Assembly (NCBI GenBank): GCA_963377175.1 | Contig: CAUJNA010001002.1 | Location: 313,883 to 377,882 of the forward strand | Reading direction: 5' to 3' | Length of the DNA stretch: 64,000 nucleotides | Source: Effrenium voratum | Lineage: Eukaryota > Sar > Dinophyceae > Suessiales > Symbiodiniaceae | In this document: in pieces, positions 32,137 through 40,700 of the stretch | Position numbering within the stretch: the first letter of the stretch is position 1 | Layout of the letters: each line of letters begins with the position of its first letter | Made by a program: the position numbers and the translations under genes | Notes under the pieces: generated by a model | Database searches by the model: none | The model's input: only the letters and a program-made list of their open reading frames with translations | What the model was told of the DNA's origin: nothing

Positions 32137-33352
32137 AAAATAGACCACAGAGAACAAATCGGGCACCCCTATTTTAGCACTGGAGGACCTCGATCTTCAA
32201 TGCGGGTGTGTCTTTAATAAGGAGGTGCGGTCAGAAAGGAACCAAACAACAGGACAACCCAGTAATTTTGGGGGCCCCTTAAACAGAAAGCCAAAAAAAC
32301 ACACCCAGAATCCAGTTGGCTTTCATCCATCCCTGGTGCCCATTCTCAGTGGTTGTGTCAATTGACACGGGAACCCTCAGATTTGGCCTGGTTTCCGCTA
32401 AGGCTATTTAAACCCCAGACCTGGGACATTTTTTCGGGATGATCTGTATTTGTTTTCAGGTTCGGTTGGGCTTTTCCAACAGAACAGGGGGGAGTGGCTA
32501 GGATGGGCCAGCCCCCTTCAGCCTGCACCTCAGCTTGAGTTCCGTTCCTGGACTCTAGGCAATCTTTAGGAATTCCGTTTTAGTGGTGAACAAACAGTTT
32601 GGGCTTTGTTTGGCCAATCCACTCAGACTCAGGAGGTGAGTTAAACCACAATTGCCTAAAGAACCTTCTTTTGTTTGGCTTGAACGGGGAATACTTATAT
32701 ATATATATATAGATGGTGTTGGACGAATCGTACGGTGGGTATCCATGATTTGTTCCCGCTTTCCGTAGTTTTGAGTCCAACGAGTGGGTTACCTGAATTA
32801 CTAGCTCATCTCTTCCCTGCTCCCTTGCTGCTAGCTATTAGAAGCTAGCTCCCAGACCATCACTTCCATCCTCCTTTGCTTCTCGTGCAACGGAGCATCC
32901 AGGATGACCCGGAATTAGTGAATCGGTTGTATTAATATTGGGGTGGGGGGCCCCTCCAACAGTATTGCCCGATCAAAATCAACCAGGGGTTCTACTTAGA
33001 TCCGGAGTTCCCATTAAAGATGACCGTCCCATCCAAGCGGGTGTCTTGTTTTTAAGGGGACCCTCCTCCCCCTCCCCCCCCGAACAAGAAAAAGGTGTTC
33101 CTTGTAGCTTTTCTTTAAAAACCACCACGCAAGTCTCCCCCCCAAACAAAAAGAGAACAGAAAGCGAGACTTACCCAATGTCTTTTTTTCAAATGGACCA
33201 TCCTTCCCAAAAAACAGGAGATGTTCCTGTTGGTTTCCTGAAAAACCACAAAACAAGTACCCCCCCCCCCAAAAAAAAAAAAAAAATGGAAAGAAGAAAG
33301 AAAGAAAAACAATCATACCCGAGTAAAGATGACAGCCCTTTGCGTTGCCCAG

Positions 33353-33392
33353 GTTTTACTACCCCAAGCAGCGGCAACCTGAAGTCGGCGAC
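33353..33392 (+). CDS. TMEM43-like exon 11 (PEVGD motif)
   Basis: Reads (W)FYYPKQRQPEVGD, matching human FYHSENPKYPEVGD. Acceptor GCCCAG; one base completes the Trp codon from exon 10. Donor GC at 33393 (GAC|GCCCCT), phase 0. Joined to exon 12 it restores PEVGDVRVAF against human PEVGDLRVSF with no gap. Confidence 0.83.
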
Positions 33393-33484
33393 GCCCCTCG
33401 CATGGCAACGCATGCAACACGAGCGAGCGAGCGCGAGTCGGATTCGCACAAGGGGAGCAATTCGATGGATGCCCCGTTCGCCAT

Positions 33485-33621
33485 TCGGATGGTTGCGAAA
33501 TCCAGAAATCGCGCCACCTAAGAATCCCTGGAATGATTCGACTGCCCAACGTAAATGCCAACAAACCATGGTTTCAACCATGGCTTCAAAGTGGTGCGAA
33601 ATTGATTTCGTCCATCCATAG
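33485..33621. mobile_element. Family C foldback element, left end lost
   Basis: GGATGGTTGCGAAATCC ... GATTTCGTCCATCC. Starts 92 nt after exon 11. Confidence 0.78.
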
Positions 33622-34208
33622 CATTGCAAGCAAGCCAAGCACTCTGCGCCACAGATCCATGGGACATCTAAGGCAAATTCGGAGGTTTGAAATTATTTAC
33701 TCGCAACAGTTATTTGGCCCTATGGAGCTCAGGCAATTCGTTCTTATAGTAGGTATCCCGTCATTTTCATTTTGGGTTTGATATCGGGCGGCAAGCCCTT
33801 GGTTGCCTACAAAACCAGGTTGACATGGATCCAATATTTGGAGGCATCCACGGCATGGGAAGGTCATACTCAGTCTTTCCAGGAGTTATAAGGAGGGCAA
33901 AGCCTACCTTGGCGGTTCACAGGGAATCGCCGTCCGGTTCGCCTGAGGTGTTGTCAGGCTTTTAGTTGGTATCGCAGTTGGGTTTCCGTCCCTATAGTGT
34001 GTTTTTAGGCTTTTGGTTGGTCTAGTGGCAGTTTCCGAGTTTCACCCACTAAAGTTGTACTTTTTGTGGGGCCCAGTAACCTCTTAGACATGCGTCCCGG
34101 AAGATCTAAGGGAACATCTCGATGGTGCTGTTATTTTTTGCTCTTCGTGGGCAACTTGGTTGCCAGCTTTCCTTGGCCTACTCAGCTTCCAATTTCCCAT
34201 TTAGCCCC

Positions 34209-34342
34209 TTCTGTGGATGGACGCAATCCTGCACCACTTGGAATCCGTGGGAAACCGTTGTTTGTTGGCAGTTGCAGGGGAATCGAATCCTTTCGGGGTT
34301 TGCTAGGTGGTGCGATTTCTGGATTTCGTCCATCAACAGTAT
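34209..34342. mobile_element. Family C foldback element
   Basis: TCTGTGGATGGACGCAATCC ... GTCCATCAACAGTAT. Confidence 0.82.
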
Positions 34343-34496
34343 TATAGAACTAGGGATTCAAGCCCCCAAACCAATCCAACCAATTGGGTAACCTGAAGTA
34401 CGGATCTTCTTTTGCCCACTTGAAGGACTTCTGCATGCCTACACTGCCCAGCAGTGTGGCTTAGGCAAAGGAAGCGCCTTTGTTTTCGAGGGTACC

Positions 34497-34754
34497 CTAC
34501 TGTTGATGGACGAAAATACCCTGGACCCTCATTCGTTACATAAATTTGTCCCTTGGGTGTTTCGTAGCATAAATTTGCTAGTCGAGCATTTTTCTTTCGT
34601 GACACAATTTTATGTAATAATGGAAGGTCCAGGACTGCATCACCCAAGAATCCACGGAGTGATGATTCGCCTGCAATTACCAACCCACGTTCTGGTTTCA
34701 ATAAAGGTATCAAAGTGGTGCGAGAAGCAAATTTCGCAACCATCCACAGTATTG
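34497..34754. mobile_element. Family C foldback element, expanded
   Basis: TACTGTTGATGGACGAAAAT at the left and TTTCGCAACCATCCACAGTA at the right, with about 130 bp of foreign sequence between the arms. Confidence 0.65.
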
Positions 34755-34934
34755 AATGTTGGTTTCAAGGGAGCCAGATTCGGAAACTTACAAATTCCTC
34801 CATGAGACACACCCAATGACCAGGGTCGAGTTTCGACTTCCGGAGACACCAACTCAGGCCTTTCAGCCGCCCCCCAAACTCGGAGAAAACACCAGTGGCA
34901 TCCAATTTCTGAAGAGGATCTGAGTGAAGGGAAT

Positions 34935-35123
34935 CTAGGTACCCCAGTAGTGCCCTTATACCCTTTTTGGGGGGAGGATTCCCCTACTAGAATAGGCTAC
35001 AGACAAAAGGGTACTCTTATTCTAACCTCGCTACCTAGACTCTCCATGACCCTTCAAAAATGGGGTTGGGTAATGACCCCATTTTTAAAGGGTCATGGAG
35101 AGTCTAGGTACTGGAGGACCTAG
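34935..35123. mobile_element. Family B element with 4-bp duplication, host of a family A insertion
   Basis: CTAGGTACCCCAG ... CTGGAGGACCTAG; GAAT at 34931-34934 and 35124-35127. Interrupted by family A at 35034-35108. Confidence 0.92.
35034..35108. mobile_element. Family A element nested in family B
   Basis: CCTAGACTCTCCATGACCC ... GGGTCATGGAGAGTCTAGG. The host site CGC-TA-CTGGAGG is duplicated as TA on both sides, so the insertion and its TA target are read directly from the uninterrupted family B consensus. Confidence 0.93.
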
Positions 35124-35563
35124 GAATTGACAGATATGGCGAAAAAGAAGGTGCATCACTTGCTTTTCTTCGCCTTTCTTGGCCCTTGGCCCGAAAGCAT
35201 CGCACCTTCTGACCCTTGCAATTAAAGGGTCTTGGGGTGGCAGGGTCCCTGATCTTTGCATCTGCGGAAAGCATGAGGAGAGGTTGAATTCATCACCGTG
35301 GTGCCGGTCAGACACTTTTTTTGAAGCTCCTCATTGGATCCAATGATTTTGGGGTTGCTTAGTCCCTTACTTCGCCTTCTTTGGCCCCCTCAGGCCTTAC
35401 GCTGCCTTCCTTCCGCTGATAAATCTGGGCGGTTCCCAGCGAATCGTCCGGTTCCCCCTCAGGTTTTGTGTTTTTTGGTTGGTTGAGTGGTACATTCCCA
35501 TTTGACGCACTAAAAGTTAGACTTTCAGCAGGGGCTCTGAGGACTGCCCTGAAATATAGTTTG

Positions 35564-35654
35564 CCTAGACTCTCCATGACCCTTCATAAATGGGGTCATG
35601 ACCCCTTTCTTTTGGGTAATGACCCTATTTTTAAAGGGTCATGGAGAGTCTAGG
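35564..35654. mobile_element. Family A element
   Basis: CCTAGACTCTCCATGACCC ... GGGTCATGGAGAGTCTAGG. Confidence 0.88.
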
Positions 35655-35735
35655 TACTGGTCCCTGACCCTTTCAAGGGGGCCAGAGACGGCTTGGGCAA
35701 AACTCACTTTGTGCAGCTCATTTTTTTGACGTCAG

Positions 35736-35783
35736 GTCCGTGTCGCCTTCGAGCACGTGCCCAACGGTGAGGTCACCATTATG
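35736..35783 (+). CDS. TMEM43-like exon 12
   Basis: Reads VRVAFEHVPNGEVTIM. Matches human LRVSFSYAG...VVTVI. Acceptor CGTCAG; donor GC at 35784 (ATG|GCACCA); phase 0 at both ends. A stop codon follows a few codons downstream in the same frame, so splicing is required. The exon lies between a family A element (ends 81 nt upstream) and a family B element (starts 34 nt downstream). Confidence 0.85.
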
Positions 35784-35817
35784 GCACCATGACGTCAGAG
35801 TTGGATTTACGTTTCTT

Positions 35818-36057
35818 CTAGGTCCCCCAGCGAACGGTGCCCTTCTCTCCCCTTTTTTGGGGAGATTCGGTTCCCCTACTAAACTTCACTGTTCTTGGCA
35901 TGTGTTTTGGTTCTTTAGTTTTTTGGTTCTGTTCATTTTTACTGGGGGTCTGCAAAAAACAAAGTTGTTTGCTACCATACCAAGAGTAGAGCTGTAAAAT
36001 AGACTACAGAAAAACAGTTGGTACCCTTATTCTATCCTCTGAAACTGGAGGGCCTAG
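35818..36057. mobile_element. Family B element with TCTT duplication, host of a family K insertion
   Basis: CTAGGTCCCCCAG ... CTGGAGGGCCTAG; TCTT at 35814-35817 and 36058-36061. Confidence 0.9.
35884..35993. mobile_element. Family K element nested in family B
   Basis: CTTCACTGTTCTTGGCATG ... ACCATACCAAGAGTAGAGC, inserted between the TACTAAA and AATAGACTACAG parts of the B core. Confidence 0.82.
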
Positions 36058-36172
36058 TCTTGTGTTGCCATTTGGGTGGTCAAAAATAGCTACCCATGGA
36101 CTCAGCCTCCGGTCCTCTGGTGGTTTAATTTTGAGCCATACCCATTGGGGTGTGCGTTTTTTTGAGGTTCCC

Positions 36173-36222
36173 GTTGGTTGGTTGGTTGGTTGGTTGGTTG
36201 GTTGGGTGGGTGGGTGGGTTCC
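36173..36222. repeat. GGTT/GGGT array
   Basis: Seven GGTT then about four GGGT units. Confidence 0.93.
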
Positions 36223-36330
36223 AAAAGGACATCGCCTTCCAAAACCCTGGCTTCCATGATTGTTGGAGGAATGGTACCAGTTCTTTGATTCAAAGGGACC
36301 ACAAAGATCCGTAGTTGTTCAGGGTTCTCC

Positions 36331-36458
36331 TACTGTGGATGGACGAAATCATGCACCACCTAAGAAACTCCTGGAATGATGGGTTCCACTGCACATACCA
36401 ACAAGCAATGGTTTCCCATGTCTGCTTTGGTGGTGCGAACGGATTTCGTCCACAGTAT
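36331..36458. mobile_element. Family C foldback element
   Basis: TACTGTGGATGGACGAAATC ... GATTTCGTCCACAGTA. Confidence 0.83.
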
Positions 36459-37339
36459 CACAAAGTAGGCGATGGAGTAGCACAGTGCTAGTCGGACAGT
36501 ATAAGAAAGACCTGATCGGGCCATCAAAGTTGGGGCGACTCAAATTTTTCCAGCAACAAGTCCGGTGAATCACAAAGTCAACAGAAGGTGTCCACTGGTT
36601 TCGCCTTAACACCTTTACCTCCACTCCTGGCAAAGCCAGGCATTGCAGTGTGAGGATAAGGCACGCATTGCTCCTTGGCTTCGGAACTTGCGACTCAGGG
36701 TGGGGTCTGCTCCCAGACAGAGGATATACTCACTCCCGGAGTGCAAGGACTTCAACAGGTTCTTTTTTGGAAAGACCATTTTAGTGGTAAACAAACAGTT
36801 GTGTACTTTTTCTGGCCAATCCGCTCAGGAAGTCATATATGCTTGTAAAGGTTGACTGAATATGAACAACTGAAGATCGTGAAATGGTGCGGTCCTTCAA
36901 GACACACTATGAAACACACCATGAAACACAATCTGAACATATACCTTTTTGTGTACCTCAGATGATATGGGCAAAATTGCTTTGGGTTCCGGAGGGTTCC
37001 AGAGGTCCGGAGCTGTTATGGATACCGCCTGGGCGTGTTTGTTGAGCTTCGAGGATTCCAAAGGAAGCCAATCATTTTTGGACTAGGCAACCGCCTCACA
37101 AGTGGTATGATGTCGATGTGCACCAAAGGGTGCCCCATCAGGCACACCCATAATATGTGTCTCAGACTGGTGTTAGACAGGATCACAGGTTGGCAACTCC
37201 GCCAATCGCCTTCGGGTAGAACATGCTTTGCCTTTGGGTTCCAGTGATGTTTCTCTTCATCCCCTTATTTTGATGTGCGTTTCGTTGGTTTGTAGAACCC
37301 CCGGTCCTTTTGTCCGGGTTTCAGCTTTCCCTTGGTTTC

Positions 37340-37543
37340 TGCAACACGGGCATTTAGAGGCTCATCAGTTGATGCCATGCATGTAGATTGTCCAGACTGC
37401 AGACATGTCCCTTCCGCAGCTGAAGGGCCCTTTTGCTTGTAGCCGAGCCAGACATTTGGCCACGACCCCCTAGTCAGCTGCACAGGCGGCTTGAGAAGAA
37501 ACAAGGCTTGGCGCCATTCGCTCCCCGCGCTACTCCCGCTGCA
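37340..37543 (+). repeat. 5' LTR (204 bp)
   Basis: Begins TGCAACACGGGC and ends CCCGCTGCA. Identical by eye to 45428-45631. Short for a copia LTR. No TATA-like motif is obvious. Confidence 0.95.
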
Positions 37544-37544
37544 T

Positions 37545-37560
37545 TGGTAGCGGAGCAGGA
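37545..37560 (+). other. Primer binding site, initiator-Met tRNA type
   Basis: TGGTAGCGGAGCAGGA starts one base after the 5' LTR. TGGTA(G/T)C-x-GAGC is the usual copia PBS, complementary to the 3' end of initiator methionine tRNA. Confidence 0.8.
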
Positions 37561-37762
37561 GGCAACGATTCAGTGCTTCCTGCAGAGCCCGATCAAGTGC
37601 ACCAAGAACGTTCAGGAACGTGTGCACAGCTACTTGATCGCCTTGAGCCTAAATCTCTAAGAGACTCTGATCTTTGACTGCGTCGAGCCCTTTGGAACGA
37701 CCCAGGAAAAGATCATCGCTCAGGACTTCAAGATTGGCACGTTCCCGGACGGCGAAGTAGTC

Positions 37763-40700
37763 ATGGACAATGAATTCAGGTCTGACCATCTTCCATCCTT
37801 GGATGGTCAGGCGCGATCATGGCGCAGGTACTACAAGGAAGTGGCCTGGTGCGCACAGTCAACACCAGCCCACAAGCGCAGGTACCTGGCGGCAAAGCTC
37901 ATAGGCCGACTTCGGGGCCCCGCAAGGCTCCTAGCCATGTCATGGTCAAGGGCCGACTTTGATCATGCCGATGGAGTACTTCAACTGCTTCAACGACTGG
38001 CGGCCTCACCCCTCGTCAGGAAGTCGTTACCGAATGCCGCAGCGATCATGCAGCAGTACTTCTCCTTCAAGAGGAACCCCGGCGAGGGCATCGGCAACTT
38101 CCTGGTGAGGGAGACTCTCGGCTATGAGGAGTTTGTGGAGGCTCTCCTTCGCCTTCACGAGGAGTCTTCCGGTGTTGACCAAAGCCGCAAGGACTTTGGC
38201 CTCCCCAAGAACATGGATTCTGGTTGGGATGAATGGGGCGAGTCCTGGTCAGATTGGGACTATCAGCCCGTCACCGAAGAGAACCCCCCTTCCGAAGGAG
38301 AACAAGCTCCCGACGCACCTGGAGACGTGTCCGGTATCTCAGGAACTGCCGCACCTGGATCTGCTCCCAGCCAGGAGCCTAGCCCTGATGCACAAGTGGG
38401 TTCCCCTCCAGCACAGCGTGTGACAGATACCACTGGCACACCGGGAACCATCACAGAGCTCTCCATGGCGGACAGCTTCATCATGGGTGTTCTTCGTGGC
38501 TGGCGTCTTCTTCAGGCAGCTTCCCTCAGTCCGGAGGACAAGCGTGACATCCTAAGCACAACCCGTAACTCCCTGGAGTACGAGGCCATCAGCCAAGCTC
38601 TTCAGATGCTTTGGGATGAACAACTTCTTGGAAATCGTCAACGGCCTCCTCAGCACCTGAACTACCACGAGGCCGACCTCAATTACCAGGACGCGTGGGA
38701 TCAAGATTGGGAACCCTGGGACCCTTCTGATGAGAGTTGGTTTGATAATGCCTGGGCCCAGTCTGGTTGGGAAGAAGATCCTGAATCATGGTCTTCTCCC
38801 GCAGTTCCAGAACTTCCTGATGAAGCCCTTTCAGCCGAGGAGCAAGATAAACTCCGGGATGCCATGCAAGCCGAACGCGCAGCCGAACAAATGGCCATGG
38901 ATGCCCAACGCACCTGGACCGAAGCTCAACGTGCAACTCAACTGGTTCGCAAGGACCGCGGGTTCGGCGCATCGTTCAACAACTCTGGCAAAGGCAAGAG
39001 TTCCGGCGGCAAGGGCAGCGGCTGCTTTCTTTGTGGTGGCCGTCACTATGCTCGAGATTGCCCAGATCGCCGACATCCTTCCAAGGGTAAGGGCAAACAT
39101 GCCTTCATGCTTGCGGATCCCTACAACGAGCACTTCTTCACCGGCAAGTCTGGCAAGAAAGGCAAGGGCTGGAAGGGGCGCTCCAAGTCAGCCGCATGGG
39201 CCGAACATGACCTCTCCTGGATCTCCAAGGGCAAGGGCAAGAGTGATCAACGCCCAACTGTCAACGCCTACGTCCAGGACATGTACGGCATCAATGGCTT
39301 GGAAATGCACGAAGGACCCCACAATCCCTTGGAGCTCTCATCAGTTAGCCCTGGAAAGGTAGCTCCACATCAAGGCATGTTGGATTGTGGCGCCACCGCA
39401 AGTGCTGGCCCTGAAGCCTCAGTACAGCGTCTCATTGAGGCAGTTTTGCGGCAGGACAAGTCCGCCACGGTGACTGTGGACCCCAATCAGCGTCCATACT
39501 TTCGCTACGGGAGTGGTCGGTGGGGTCGAGCACAGTACCGGGTGACCCTCCAATCAGATCTATCTGGCCACCCCCGAGTCTTTCATGTGTATGCTCTTCC
39601 GAACCCCCCCGAGTTCTTCGAGCAATGGTTCACCACCGACATGCTTGTCCCGATTCTGGTTGGCATGAGCCATGCAGGTTCTGATGGTGTTGGTATGGTA
39701 GTCGATTTGGCCACTGGTTTTGCCATAGATGCCCTTTTACCTGATCCGCGTCCCTACCAGCTGGATAAGAACCACAAGGGTCACTTCATGGTTGATCTGG
39801 TTCACTTTCTTACTGGCGGCAACCAAAACACCAGCGCGGATGATCATCCAGTGGTGAAGGTCACATCCCGGACCCCGACATCATCTACCGGCAAACCCTG
39901 GGATATGCACACCCTTTTCCCTTGCGAGATGTACGACATGAATGTCAAGGTTGGCACTTGTTCTCAGTTGGACCCCCTTGTGAACACCACTACACCTCAT
40001 GGTCCATCCCGAGTTTGCGAGCTTTATGCATGGAAGCTCATGAGAGAACATCGAACCGTGCCGGCCTGGCTGATATCAGCGCTGGACTCATCTGAGTCCA
40101 TGGGTAGTGTGCTCTCTCCCAATGCGACTCCGGCACCTCCGAGCCATGTCCAAAAAGCTGACCAACCCTTTGGACACCACTCCGACCACGGCGGAGCTGC
40201 CCGAGTACCTCACCGCGAAGAAGAAGACCTCCAAGGCCCCCATGCCCTTCGATCCGGAAAGGAGCATGGAAATGGACCCTCGGGACATCCGCGCCAAGAA
40301 CACCTGGCCATGCTTCGACCGCCACCAACCGGGGAACTGGGCGAGCAACCCCCACGGGCGCTGGATCCATTGTCAGGTATGCGATCTCAGGCTTCAGTAC
40401 GTCCCGAGACAAGGATCCCCGAGCATGTCTACAATGGTGCTCAACCACGTGATGGTCAACCGGGCCATGGTGGAACTACAACAGCTTCTACCTGGCCGCA
40501 TGCCCACTGCCCAGATCTGCAAGGCCATGTTGGACAAGTTGGTGGCCGAGGAGAAGCTCCTGGTGATGATCCACAAGGTCAAGGATCAGCCAGTCTCCTC
40601 CACGAACAAGACAAGTCCAGCTCCTCCCAAGCGCACCAACCACAAGGGGACATCAAAGACTGCCGCAGGGTACACTTCTCCGTGCCCGTCCATGGCGAGC

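Larger units (their letters stand above)
30852..33352 (+). other. Intron 10 content
   Basis: About 2.5 kb. Contains family F elements (30896-30980, 31468-31575), family B elements (31665-31748 and a 3' part at 32135-32193), a family I element (32008-32136), a small TA repeat (32696-32711), a decayed family E element (32915-33010) and A-rich/GAAA sequence (33270-33310). Confidence 0.5.
33393..35735 (+). other. Intron 11 content
   Basis: About 2.3 kb. Contains family C elements (33485-33621, 34209-34342, 34497-34754), a family B element with a family A element nested in it (34935-35123), the AAGTTA/CAGCAGGGG repeat (about 35500-35535) and a family A element (35564-35654) ending 81 nt before exon 12. 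Confidence 0.55.
35784..37339 (+). other. Intron 12 left part
   Basis: Contains the family B element with nested family K element (35818-36057), a GGTT/GGGT array (36173-36222), a family C element (36331-36458) and 900 bp with no clear signal. Ends at the copia target duplication. Confidence 0.5.

Noticed and set aside
32938..33621. 227-codon plus-strand open frame
   Set aside because: Spans a decayed family E element, an A-tract, exon 11 in a different frame and a family C element.
40038..40448. Reverse-strand open frame in the copia element
   Set aside because: Antisense of coding sequence, no family features.
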